This document shows, in pieces, positions 54,369 through 63,777 of a stretch of 64,000 bases of DNA. Position numbers and translations under genes: made by a program. Below the pieces are notes generated by a model. That model was given only the letters and a program-made list of their open reading frames with translations. It searched no databases and was not told the DNA's origin. This DNA is from SZUA-36 sp963759155 (GTDB lineage: Bacteria; Pseudomonadota; Gammaproteobacteria; Xanthomonadales; SZUA-36), in assembly GCA_963759155.1 (NCBI GenBank), contig CAVWXX010000018.1, forward strand, positions 44,303 to 108,302, in the 5' to 3' direction. Numbering within the stretch: the first letter of the stretch is position 1; every line of letters starts with the position of its first letter.

Positions 54369-54965
54369 CTACGGAAAAACCTGTTGTACATCCCACTTTT
54401 TCGTGCCGCCGTCTGAAGGCGTGAATACAAAACGTTTGTGCAGCCTGAAATTTCCTTCTTTCCAGAACTCAAAGCGTTCCGGGTGCAGACGAAAGCCGGA
54501 CCAGAACTCAGGCCGGGGGACCTCACCCACATGGAATTTTGCAGTGTACATGGCGACTCGTTTTTCCAGCTCACCCCAACCATCAAGTGGTTGTGACTGG
54601 TGAGAAGCCCAGGCACCCAACTGGCTGGCCCGTGGCCGGGTAGCAAAGTAGGCATCAGCTTCTGCATCCGACACCTGCTCTACAGCACCCTCAAGACGAA
54701 CCTGACGATTCAGTGTTTTCCAATGAAATAATAGCGCTGCAAAGGGATTTTCGATGAGTTGATGGCTTTTCGGGCTATCCAGGTTGGTATAGAAGGTAAA
54801 CCCATCCGCGCTGATATCCTTCAACAAAACCATGCGCGCCGATGGCCGTCCATCTTTCCCACAGGTCGCCAAGGTCATCGCATTCGGGTTGTTAGTTTCG
54901 TGACGGGATGCCTTATCCAGCCAGCTTTTGAAGATCTCGTATGGATCCCTGTTTTTTAATCCCAT
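54369..54965 (-). CDS. pdxH: Pyridoxamine 5'-phosphate oxidase
   Basis: A 198-residue FMN enzyme making pyridoxal 5'-phosphate. Motifs are DPYEIFKSWLDKA, NAMTLATCGKDGRPSARMVLLKDI, GFTFYTNLDSPKSHQL, ALLFHWKTLNRQVRLEGAVEQV and RPRASQLGAWASHQSQPL. The C terminus (FRLHPERFEFW to KWDVQQVFP) carries the RLHP substrate contact; the final RLYP/RLAP of many homologues reads QQVFP here. Normal length is about 200-220. Confidence 0.94.
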   Translation of the reverse strand: MGLKNRDPYEIFKSWLDKASRHETNNPNAMTLATCGKDGRPSARMVLLKDISADGFTFYTNLDSPKSHQLIENPFAALLFHWKTLNRQVRLEGAVEQVSDAEADAYFATRPRASQLGAWASHQSQPLDGWGELEKRVAMYTAKFHVGEVPRPEFWSGFRLHPERFEFWKEGNFRLHKRFVFTPSDGGTKKWDVQQVFP

Positions 54966-55104
54966 TAAACGAATACCCTTGATGCTTGGATCGGCTTGTC
55001 TTTAGTCCGCGCAAAGGTTACCTGTCCTGGCACGTTTCATACAAGAAAATCATTTGCTAGCCGTATTCGGGTTTTCACCCAAATACTCCATTTCCTAATT
55101 TCTG

Positions 55105-56646
55105 TCAGCGGCCCCCGCTGGTATTGACCCAGCGATTGTAAACGACCAGCGAAACTGCTGTCGTACCGGCCAGCGCGGCAAACAGCAACCACATCTGGCC
55201 TGGCTGATTGATGCCGTGGGGCCCGAAGTGCTGGTAGGTCAGACCGGACAGCAAGCCGCCAAACAGGTGACCCAGGGCAACACACCAGTAAAAGTAACCC
55301 ATGTACATACCGACTTTTTCCGGTGGGGCGATGCGGCCCGCATATTCTTTTGACCTGGGGCTGGCCATCATCTCACCCAGTGAGAACACGAGGATGGCTG
55401 AAACAACCACCCAACCGCTCATACCGACCAGGTAAAGACCAAAACTGGCGATGGTGACGCAAACACCGACGATGATACTGGTCAACGGAGAGGTCTTACG
55501 CATCAGCCAGGAGATCAGCACCTGGAACAAGATAATGCCAAAGGCATTCAGGTTGATCAGGTGCTCCGGCTTGATCTGACCATGTTCCAGCACCGCACGT
55601 GACCAATTAGTGGTGTCAAAGCCCAGACTGGTGGCAATACCGGCAAAACCGGTGGCTGCAGGTCCGAAAGTGGCAATAAGATCGGATGTGTCAACGTAAT
55701 CGCGGATGTACTCCGGCAAAGTCATGAATATCTGGTTAAACGATACCCAGAAGCCCGCCATCAGTAACAAAAACAGCAGGTAACGCCCTTCACCAATGGC
55801 CATCGGCTGCAGGAACCACGGACGGCTCTCCCGGGCTGCACCGGATGCCCGGAACATCACATCCAGCAACAGGTTGCCGACGATCCAGATGGCAGCGACC
55901 GTCCCCACATACGAGAAACTCCACCATTTGGAGCCCATCACCAGTACAACAAGTATGCCGCTGACGAGAATGAAGAATCGCATATTTCCGACGACCTCGA
56001 CCATCCCCGCAAAAACCTCACGCAGCGATCGATGGCTTTCAGCCTCGGTGTCCCGTGGCGGCTCTTTATAAACCAAAAGGCATACGATGGACATCATGAT
56101 GATCCATCCGGCTGATGCATAAAACACCAGGTTCCAGCTCCAGCCACGCACCACACCCGCGACAATCGGGCCTATGAAACCACCAACATTGACCATCATG
56201 TAAAAAATACCAAAACCGACCGAGCCATTTTCCTCGTTGGTCGCTTTTGCCACCGTGGAAATCACGACAGGTTTGAACATACCGTGGCCCACCGCTACCA
56301 GGAAATAGGCGCCCAGGAACGGCCAGAACCCGGTTGGTAATGACAAAAGCACATAGGCTGGCGCCATCACGACCGCTGATGCGAGAAACATTCGCTTGTA
56401 ACCATAACGATCAGCCAATGCCCCGAATACCGCCGGGAAGAGATAGAGGAAGAAGGTCGCTATGCCCTGGATAACACCACGGTCGGCAGAAGAGAATCCA
56501 AGACCACCATCTTCAACCCGTCCGGTCAGGTACAGGGATGAAACAGCGTAAAAGCCGTACCAACCCATACGCTCGAAAATCTCCATGGTGTTGGCGGCCC
56601 AGAAGGAGCGTGGAAATTGGCTGAAGGTACCGGTCTTTGTTGTCAT
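55105..56646 (-). CDS. POT/PTR family peptide transporter (MFS)
   Basis: A 513-residue inner-membrane protein with 12-14 predicted helices. The first helix holds EIFERMGWYGFYAVSSLYL, the ExxER motif of proton-coupled oligopeptide transporters. The MFS loop GALADRYGYKRMF and FYMMVNVGGFIGPIVAG (POT signature) follow. It would import di/tripeptides with protons. It lies 19 bases after pepT on the same strand, a sensible uptake-hydrolysis operon. Confidence 0.87.
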   Translation of the reverse strand: MTTKTGTFSQFPRSFWAANTMEIFERMGWYGFYAVSSLYLTGRVEDGGLGFSSADRGVIQGIATFFLYLFPAVFGALADRYGYKRMFLASAVVMAPAYVLLSLPTGFWPFLGAYFLVAVGHGMFKPVVISTVAKATNEENGSVGFGIFYMMVNVGGFIGPIVAGVVRGWSWNLVFYASAGWIIMMSIVCLLVYKEPPRDTEAESHRSLREVFAGMVEVVGNMRFFILVSGILVVLVMGSKWWSFSYVGTVAAIWIVGNLLLDVMFRASGAARESRPWFLQPMAIGEGRYLLFLLLMAGFWVSFNQIFMTLPEYIRDYVDTSDLIATFGPAATGFAGIATSLGFDTTNWSRAVLEHGQIKPEHLINLNAFGIILFQVLISWLMRKTSPLTSIIVGVCVTIASFGLYLVGMSGWVVVSAILVFSLGEMMASPRSKEYAGRIAPPEKVGMYMGYFYWCVALGHLFGGLLSGLTYQHFGPHGINQPGQMWLLFAALAGTTAVSLVVYNRWVNTSGGR

Positions 56647-56665
56647 ATTATTATCCCGTTAACTT

Positions 56666-57925
56666 TTATACTGCAGTCTGCTCTTCCCACACCTGGCACA
56701 GTTCGATAATCACCTCGACTGCCTTGTGCATATCGCTGGTTGAAATCCATTCGTAACGTGAATGAAAGTTATGTTCACCGGCAAAGATGTTCGGCGTTGG
56801 TAAGCCCATGAATGATAAACGTGAACCATCGGTACCACCACGGATCGGTTCAATACGGGGTTCCAGATCCGCACGCCGGAATGCCTCGCAGGCATTCTCA
56901 ACCACATCAGGGTGATGATCCAGCACCTCCTTCATATTGCGATAGGATTCCTCAACATTGATCTCGACACTTGCACCCGGATAGACGGTCACCGCCTCCA
57001 GGGCAAGTTGCTCTACAACCTGCTCCATCTCCTGCAACTTCGGTGTGTTGAAATCACGCACCAGTAATTTGACCGAAGTGGACTCGACACCGGCGTCCAT
57101 CACGTAAGGATGTACAAAGCCCTCATACCCGCCCGTGGTCTCCGGTGAAAGACCATCTTTCGGCAAACGCCCTATAAACTCTGCTGCCACCTTGATGGCA
57201 TTGACCATCTTGCCCTTGGCAAAACCGGGGTGGGTATTGAAGCCATGGAAAGTGACATTGATAGAATCGGCGGAAAATGTCTCAACCTGTAACTCACCGA
57301 GGGTCTCACCATCCATTGTATAAGCACAGTAAGCCCCAAATTTTTCGACATCGAAATGCGCGGTGCCATTTCCGACCTCTTCATCCGGTGTAAAGCCGAT
57401 CCGAATTGGACCATGCAGTACTTCCGGATGCGATAACAGGTATTCCACTGCCGCTATGATCTCCGCCACACCGGCCTTATTGTCAGCGCCTAAAAGGGTG
57501 GTTCCTGAAGCAGTGATGATGTCATTACCGACCTGACCCGCCAGGTGCGGATTACCTTCGAAAGGGATGACCGCCGTTGGGTCATCAGGTAGCACCAGAT
57601 CCTGGCCCTGGTAGTTTTCATGAATAATGGCTTTTACACCCTGCCCGCTCATCTCGGGTGATGTATCCACGTGAGCCAGGAACCCGATCACGGGTACATC
57701 CGGTTTTGTACTTGTAGAGGGAACAGTCGCAAAAACGTAACCGTGTTCGTCCATGCTGACATCTTCAAGACCAAGCGCCATCAACTCGTCACGCAGACGT
57801 TGCAAAAGAACAAGCTGTCCAGGCGTGCTGGGGAATGTATCGGAGTCTTCTTTTGACTGGGTATCAATTTTCACATACTCAAGAAAACGCTCAACACAAT
57901 TTGTAGCGTACTTCGGCGAACTCAT
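56666..57925 (-). CDS. pepT: Peptidase T (tripeptide aminopeptidase)
   Basis: A 419-residue M20 dizinc aminopeptidase releasing the N-terminal residue of tripeptides in the cytosol. The motifs are GFLAHVDTSPEMSG (zinc His and catalytic Asp), TLLGADNKAGVAEI (bridging Asp), GFTPDEEVGNGTAHFDVEKFG (catalytic Glu pair), RGGTDGSRLSFMGLPTPNIF and GEHNFHSRYEW (last zinc His). It is first in an operon with the POT transporter. Confidence 0.95.
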   Translation of the reverse strand: MSSPKYATNCVERFLEYVKIDTQSKEDSDTFPSTPGQLVLLQRLRDELMALGLEDVSMDEHGYVFATVPSTSTKPDVPVIGFLAHVDTSPEMSGQGVKAIIHENYQGQDLVLPDDPTAVIPFEGNPHLAGQVGNDIITASGTTLLGADNKAGVAEIIAAVEYLLSHPEVLHGPIRIGFTPDEEVGNGTAHFDVEKFGAYCAYTMDGETLGELQVETFSADSINVTFHGFNTHPGFAKGKMVNAIKVAAEFIGRLPKDGLSPETTGGYEGFVHPYVMDAGVESTSVKLLVRDFNTPKLQEMEQVVEQLALEAVTVYPGASVEINVEESYRNMKEVLDHHPDVVENACEAFRRADLEPRIEPIRGGTDGSRLSFMGLPTPNIFAGEHNFHSRYEWISTSDMHKAVEVIIELCQVWEEQTAV

Positions 57926-58362
57926 GACTCACTCCTCGGTAATGTTGGATTCCACTCAAAGCGCTGGTAACTATGAAAAACAACCGGTTCCGTGGCTTTT
58001 CCGACAGGCACCAGCCGATTCATATTATAGAATATTCCCAGACCTAGGAACGTGGGGGCGACCTGATCCAGATCATTCTTTCAGCCATTTCCCCGGCTCC
58101 GTTTCATCCCGTTATGCACGGCGTTACCTGGTGATCGCTAAAGACGGCACTGACATGCATGTATGAAATGCCTGAATTAGAGGAAATCATTAGGCAACAT
58201 GTGATGTCAATCGTTAGTCCATTAAACACGCCCGAAAGAATTGCGGTAGATGAGCAGTTCGCAGCCTTTGAAGAGGCTCTCAGTACATACTGCCAGTAGG
58301 CAGGCGCATTGATTCCATTCAGATCAATTTATGAAGGTGCCTGAGACCAACCTCAACGCAAA
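57926..58362. other. Intergenic region with doubtful short frames
   Basis: The first part includes the pepT promoter region. A 43-codon frame at 58168-58299 (MPELEEIIRQHVMSIVSPLN, ending EEALSTYCQ) reads like a gene remnant, but it has no clear ribosome binding site. Nothing else is recognised. Confidence 0.4.
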
Positions 58363-60567
58363 TTACTGACATTCCAACTCTGAGCCCTGCAATCCCGCGA
58401 GTTTCAACATACTCATGGTTTGTTGCCCATCAATTCCATCAAGGGTTGCTGTGGCATTTCTGCAATCATTAAAGTTGATTGTCAGTGTGCCCCACTTTGT
58501 TTCAGTAATTTCTTCAGGACTAAACCCTCCAAAACTGCCACCTGTGGCGAATGCCATATCCATTACCAGTGACTGGCCGAATTCAACCTGACCCGTGTAT
58601 GCACCAATCAACCACAGTCTTTCTGAGTTGTTTTTGTAGCCATAAAACGAGACGGCCATCTGTTCATCGTTCATGGAATGCAAAACAAGACCCTGGCCCG
58701 ATGTACTTGGGTCATACCAGCTGCCTGTGATTCCTGAGGTGCCTGGACTTGGTGGTGGTTTACGATCACACTCCAGGCGCTCTAAACGAGTCAATCGAAC
58801 CAAATCTAATGCTTGCTGACCACTCAAACCATCAAGCTCTGCAGTGGCTTTGCTACAAGTATCGAAAGTGATCCTCATTGTTCCCCATTCTTCTTCAGTG
58901 ATTTGATCCGGGGTGAAAGAGCCAAAATCACCACCCGAGTTGATATACATTGTGAACTCAGTCGAGTACGCAGTTTCCAACGAACCTTCATTTACTCCTG
59001 TTAACCAAAGGGGCGTTCCGTCATCTTCGAAACCAAAGAAACTGAAAACCGTCTGATCATCATTGACGGGGTGAAGCACAAAACCCTGACCGGAAGTGGC
59101 CGGGTCGTACCATGAACCGGTAACTGCTGCCAATCTCGGAACTGGCTTGACCACTGAATCTGAAACCTTTCTTAGCGCATATCCATTCAGAACATCGGCA
59201 CCGTAAAAATAGATGTCATTTCCAATGTGGCGGAAGTGCTCAGCACTGAAAACCGGGGTTTCACCGGCCATTAACAGGCCTGCTTCACTGTGGTTCCACA
59301 CCCAAAACCGGGAACCTTCCCCGGATAAACGCTCCTTTATATAGGCATGGTTAAAGTATGGATTGGAACCCACAAATGTAAACCTGGAGTTTTCCCAATC
59401 CGAAGGAATCGTGAAGTCAATCTGCCCGGCCGATGTTTCACCCAGCTTGTACAGCACATTATCCACGAGAACCAGTGCATCATCATTCAGGATCGCGGCT
59501 GTGGCAGGCTCACAATCCCTGGGCCCTTCAATAAGAGGGTAATCTGCACTCGAATCATCGTCTACACGCACTACCGTCATAAAGTGACATGGGGGATCAG
59601 CCAGTGCAAATGATAGGTTCTGGGCCAGATACATGGCAGTTGTCGTCCTGATAAAATAATCGGTCTTGGTAAAAGGCCCCTCGGTCTTGTCCCAGGGCCC
59701 CGTGTGATTAGTGTCCACTACCTGAAGGCCATTGGTCTTGGTGAAAGCCTGAATTTCATTGCCCTGTGAATCAAACTTCACGGCATCAAAAACCCAGAAA
59801 CCATCAAAAGACAGGTAGCGTGTGTTGAAGTTGAGTGAGCTGTCTGGTCCAACATTCAGGTCGCCCAGTAACTGATAGTCAGTGCCATCGAATGTCCAGG
59901 GCTCGCGACCGTGTTGCTCATCTTCACCCCATATCAGGAGTTTGTCCTGAAAGGTTCCGATGATTTCAGTTTGGCTCGAAGCGTCCGGTAGCAGATTTGG
60001 TTCGAGCCGCATATCCAGACCACTGGTTGAATACATATAGCGTTCATCATCAGGAAACTCTACGGTTAAATACAGACGGTCATTGAGAATATTCCGACTG
60101 ACAACCCGGGTATGCTCCGGCCATTCATCGCCTGAGCCAACCGGCTCAATGATGGTTCCGTCTGTTCGCCATAATTGATTGCCATGAACACCATCGTTGG
60201 CCTCGAGGTAATACCACCCATTTAGTGCTGGCAACAAGCCAAAGTCATCTCTACTGTAACCATAATCGACAGGCCCGGCGTTGATGTCTGCAAAAAGCGA
60301 TGATCCGCCCTGATCATCCAGTTTGTGTAACTCGCAACCATGTTCCTCGGTGTGAATATTTGCCAGGATGGTGTTGTTAATTTCAATCATGCCGTAACAA
60401 CTGGTGTTAACCAGGTCGCCGCTGAAAGCAGTGATAACAGTTGACTGCTGATCAAATACATCATTCGCCAACGTATCACTCACCCAGATTGACATAATCA
60501 ATAAGAGACACACAAAGATGGTGGTGGTTTGATTCTGATCTATGTTCTCTAAATGATGGTCTAGCAT
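58363..60567 (-). CDS. Secreted ELK-repeat protein with two C-terminal WYDP domains
   Basis: A 734-residue protein. The N-terminal hydrophobic segment (TTTIFVCLLLIMSIWVSDTLA) acts as a signal. Residues about 60-500 have propeller-like ELWRTDGT-type repeats (GNQLWRTDGTIIEPVG, HGREPWTFDGTDYQLLGDL, GSRFWVWNHSEAG). The C-terminal 230 residues contain two copies of a domain of about 110 residues: GSWYDPATSGQGFVLHPVND and GSWYDPSTSGQGLVLHSMND, each with W-[LI]-x-G and ITFDTC/INFNDC. The same domain occurs once at the C terminus of the product at 47529. Probably surface-located; function unknown. Confidence 0.68.
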   Translation of the reverse strand: MLDHHLENIDQNQTTTIFVCLLLIMSIWVSDTLANDVFDQQSTVITAFSGDLVNTSCYGMIEINNTILANIHTEEHGCELHKLDDQGGSSLFADINAGPVDYGYSRDDFGLLPALNGWYYLEANDGVHGNQLWRTDGTIIEPVGSGDEWPEHTRVVSRNILNDRLYLTVEFPDDERYMYSTSGLDMRLEPNLLPDASSQTEIIGTFQDKLLIWGEDEQHGREPWTFDGTDYQLLGDLNVGPDSSLNFNTRYLSFDGFWVFDAVKFDSQGNEIQAFTKTNGLQVVDTNHTGPWDKTEGPFTKTDYFIRTTTAMYLAQNLSFALADPPCHFMTVVRVDDDSSADYPLIEGPRDCEPATAAILNDDALVLVDNVLYKLGETSAGQIDFTIPSDWENSRFTFVGSNPYFNHAYIKERLSGEGSRFWVWNHSEAGLLMAGETPVFSAEHFRHIGNDIYFYGADVLNGYALRKVSDSVVKPVPRLAAVTGSWYDPATSGQGFVLHPVNDDQTVFSFFGFEDDGTPLWLTGVNEGSLETAYSTEFTMYINSGGDFGSFTPDQITEEEWGTMRITFDTCSKATAELDGLSGQQALDLVRLTRLERLECDRKPPPSPGTSGITGSWYDPSTSGQGLVLHSMNDEQMAVSFYGYKNNSERLWLIGAYTGQVEFGQSLVMDMAFATGGSFGGFSPEEITETKWGTLTINFNDCRNATATLDGIDGQQTMSMLKLAGLQGSELECQ

Positions 60568-60679
60568 TATTCTTTCTTCCTAATGCCAATAGATCATTGA
60601 ATAGATGTAAGTTTACCCCTAAAACCAGATGCCGGCGACTGCTATCATGCAGTCGCCGGGCTCCATGAGGGAGTGCGGT

Positions 60680-61243
60680 TCAGTCAGCGTCGCGCGTTGA
60701 GTTGTGCACCTGCAGATTGCCGTGAGTAACATCGTGGGGCCAGATTGCCTGGCCGATAAGACCTCCGTGGGTGCCGGAATCACACCATTCGAGTAAGGCG
60801 AGCCTGGCATCCTCCGAATAGTAGACCGTGCTGACTCGATAGGTGTCTGAGTGGTCAAGGATAAGACCTGGGTGTCCCTCCCCACCGTCAAGCAGGTTAA
60901 AACCGAAATAACGGCCGATCGCTGGATCACCCTCGTTGCCGTCGGTGATCAAACCGCCGATTCGCGCCTGTCCATCAGCGAAGACGTTGACACAGGTGTT
61001 TTCCGTATCGCTAAAATCGATTTCGAGCCATCTACCCGTATCCTGCCAGGAAAGAAAAAAGCCTTTCTGGGGATGCTTATCGTTGGCTTCATGCGCAGAA
61101 ACGAGACGATGATAGACTTCGTTAAGCGTAAATGCTCCGGTTACTTTATCCGCAGGTCCACCCGCTCTATCCGTGGGCCCGCCTGCATAAACGTTTAATG
61201 TGAAAATTGCTGACACAAAAATCAAAATACTGGTTCTTTTCAT
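60680..61243 (-). CDS. Small secreted protein of unknown function
   Basis: A 187-residue protein with a signal peptide (TSILIFVSAIFTLNVYAG) and a Gly-rich start (GGPTDRAGGPADKVTGAFTL). One beta-rich domain follows (RWLEIDFSDTENTCVNVFADGQ, FGFNLLDGGEGHPGLILDHSD, LLEWCDSGTHGG). Not recognised. Its upstream region shares a 21-bp motif with the beta-helix protein gene at 26973-28040. Confidence 0.6.
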   Translation of the reverse strand: MKRTSILIFVSAIFTLNVYAGGPTDRAGGPADKVTGAFTLNEVYHRLVSAHEANDKHPQKGFFLSWQDTGRWLEIDFSDTENTCVNVFADGQARIGGLITDGNEGDPAIGRYFGFNLLDGGEGHPGLILDHSDTYRVSTVYYSEDARLALLEWCDSGTHGGLIGQAIWPHDVTHGNLQVHNSTRDAD

Positions 61244-61345
61244 GCTTCACCTCCTGGGAATACCATTCATTGCACGAGCAACCGCCAGTGCCGCTATCGG
61301 ATCGGGAGGTCATTGGATTCTTATTTGCAGGCTTATATGAATAAT

Positions 61346-61366
61346 CTGGCGAAGGGATAGCGTTCA
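61346..61366 (-). promoter_or_regulatory. 21-bp motif shared by two secreted-protein genes (copy 2)
   Basis: Identical to 28276-28296. It lies 103 bases upstream of the gene ending at 61243. Confidence 0.35.
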
Positions 61367-61437
61367 GTAACGCTAGACTACCCTAACAGGTGAAACCTTA
61401 ATGGGAGATTAAATTGCTTTTAGGAATGGCAACTTTT

Positions 61438-63032
61438 GGCCTATTCTGTTGAAAAACCCGATTGTGAGATGGGAGACTTTGCAGCTCGGGTTTTGATGCA
61501 AGGCCTGCGTTCCGGCTAATGCCAGATTTTGTTTTTTTGTTCTTGTCTTACTCGTTTATTTCATGTTTTTGGTCACTTTCAGGCGATTCCAGAGGCAACA
61601 GGCGGACCTGTCCCCAGGTACTTGGCCATTCGTCTGAGATTCTGAGCGGTTGCGGTCAGCAGGAACTCGTCTTGAGCACCACTCAGGCCACGTAGTCGTA
61701 ATCGATCAACCTTCAGTATGCGTTTCATGTGACCAAAGAGCATCTCGACCTGTTTACGTTGGCGTCGAGTGCGCCTGTAGGCCGGAGTCTTTGCTACTTC
61801 CCGGGCCACATCACGTGCCAACTCATGAATGCTTCTGGCTATTTTCCTGATGGTCGTATTAGCACAACAGCGTTGCTTTAACGAACAGACATCACAGTCA
61901 TACTTGCTGGAACGGTAGATGATCGTATTGGCTTTGGTGATTCCCTTACGTGAGTTGCGGAACGCATAGCGGTGGCGCTTCAGTTCCTTGCCATTAGGAC
62001 AGATGTATTGATCCGCCTCTTCATCAAAGTGGAAGTCTGAGCGACTGAAGGTACCATCAGACCGTTCACTTTTATCCCACACCGGTACGTGCGGCTCTAT
62101 GTTTTTCTCGTTGACCATCCATCCGAGGAACTCAGCGGTACCCTAAGCGGTATCACCAATCAGCTTCTTGGTCTTGATCGCAAAGCGATCTTCAACTCGT
62201 TCGATCATGGTCTTGGTGGACTGCGCTTCGAGTGTCCGATGTGCTGGTGTCGCTTCTACGTCGACAATAATGCCAGCATTGGTATCAACCAGGTAGTTGG
62301 TGGAGTAGGCATAAAAGGCCGGTCCACCTGGTGCCGCCGTCCAGCGGGATTGGGGGTCGCTGTGCGATACCTTCCTCGATGGCGCAACCGCCAGCGTGTC
62401 GTCCTCCTCCAGACCATCGAGATATTCACGGATCGCTGGCCCACCACCCCAGTCATCATCGTCTTCGTGATGGCGCTGAACGACTGGCATCGGCCTTGAC
62501 CACACTCGCATCCACTGCGAAGCCTTCACCGCTCACCAGTCCGGCATTGATACATCGTTCCAGTACCTGCTCAAACACAAAACGGAATGCTTCGGCTTCC
62601 CGGAAACGTCCGTGACGGTTCTTTGAGAAGGTTGAGTGATCCGGCACTTTGTCCTCAATACTCAAACGGCAGAACCAACGCTAAGCCAGGTTCAGCTTTA
62701 CCTCATCGCATAGCCGACGTTCCGAACGAATGCCCAGGCAGTACCCAATGAGCAACATCCGAATCATCAGTTCTGGATCGACCGACGGGCGACCGGTATG
62801 GCTGTAATACGGAGCCAGATGTTGCCGCAGATCAGAGAGATCCAGAAAGCGGTCAATGTGGCGTAACAGATGATCCTGCGGAACTACATCATCAAGATTA
62901 AAGGCATAAAAAAACGGCTTCTGAGGGGTATCGCTGCTGCCCATCATGGGTTAGCACTCCGTCCATGAAATCGATGTGCTTATTATCTCATATCACCCTA
63001 TTTCTTACGGGAGTTTTTCAACAGAATAGGCC
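61438..63032 (-). mobile_element. IS1182-like insertion sequence, inactive
   Basis: A 1595-bp element bounded by perfect 20-bp inverted repeats: ggcctattctgttgaaaaac at 61438-61457 and its complement at 63013-63032. It contains one minus-strand transposase gene with two in-frame stops and a frameshift. I could not see a target-site duplication. Confidence 0.85.
61579..62947 (-). pseudogene. DDE transposase, IS1182-like, disrupted
   Basis: The N-terminal DUF772 part (FYAFNLDDVVPQDHLLRHID, GRPSVDPELMIRMLLIGYC) runs to LNLA and then a TAG stop at about 62682, where Tyr is usual before RWFCRLSIEDKVPDHST. Next comes GEGFAVDASVVKADASR (first catalytic Asp), a one-base frameshift at about 62485-62490, and RHHEDDDDWGGG. 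KLIGDTA is followed by a second TAG (about 62142), again where Tyr is expected. The C-terminal part has a Cys-rich knuckle (CDVCSLKQRCC) and RKQVEMLFGHMKRIL (catalytic Glu). Not functional as read. Confidence 0.87.
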
Positions 63033-63246
63033 TGTTGCTGCCATTCTTCATTATAATTCGGGCCGTCAGCTATCCGCCGAAAAGCAAACACTCGTTCGTA
63101 CTATTTTCCAGCGAACTATGGGTCAAACCAATTAGCGAACATTCCAAGTTTATTCTTGCACTTTACTCTGATCCCATTTCCCGCTTTAATGTTGCTTGTA
63201 CCCACGCTCCATTCGTAAACAATTGTTATCCTGGAAGAGAGAACCC

Positions 63247-63777
63247 ATGTCACTAGAAATTGTCGTCAAACTCAACAAACAAGACCTCGAGCATTTCCGG
63301 TCCGCCATGCGCAAAATCTACAGTGCCAAAAGCGACCTGGATGACAAAACAATCATCCATTACGCTCGGGAGACGATCAGTGAAATCAGGCAGTCGGATG
63401 CACCGGAGTACATCCAGGAGCGTATCGGAAACCTAGAAGCCCTTATTGGTCTGCTCACGAACTCCCATTGGAAAATATCGCCCGGGGACCGTCTCAAGAT
63501 ACTCGAAACGTTGGCTTATTTCACGGAAGTCCACGATCTTATACCAGACGAAATTCCTGGACTCGGCTACCTGGACGATGCCTTTATGATCGATATCACC
63601 TGTCAGGATTTCAAGGACGAACTCGAGGCCTACCGTGACTTCTGTGTCTACCGTGTCATCGAAGCGCAGCAAAATGGCCAGGGCATCTCGAATACTGAAG
63701 GCGCGGAGTGGTTGGAGCACCGGCGCAAACAACTTAACTTGAAAAAATACCTCTCTACAACAAAGCCAGATTTTTGA
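63247..63777 (+). CDS. DUF1232/YkvA-like protein
   Basis: A 176-residue protein starting MSLEIVVKLNKQDLEHF after GAGAG. It has a helical N-terminal region and a hydrophobic DUF1232-type core, LAYFTEVHDLIPDEIPGLGYLDDAFMI, which matches the family pattern DLIPDxIPxLGYLDD. The C-terminal tail is charged. The function of the family is unknown. The frame is open upstream to 63196, but that part does not look coding. Confidence 0.78.
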   Translation: MSLEIVVKLNKQDLEHFRSAMRKIYSAKSDLDDKTIIHYARETISEIRQSDAPEYIQERIGNLEALIGLLTNSHWKISPGDRLKILETLAYFTEVHDLIPDEIPGLGYLDDAFMIDITCQDFKDELEAYRDFCVYRVIEAQQNGQGISNTEGAEWLEHRRKQLNLKKYLSTTKPDF

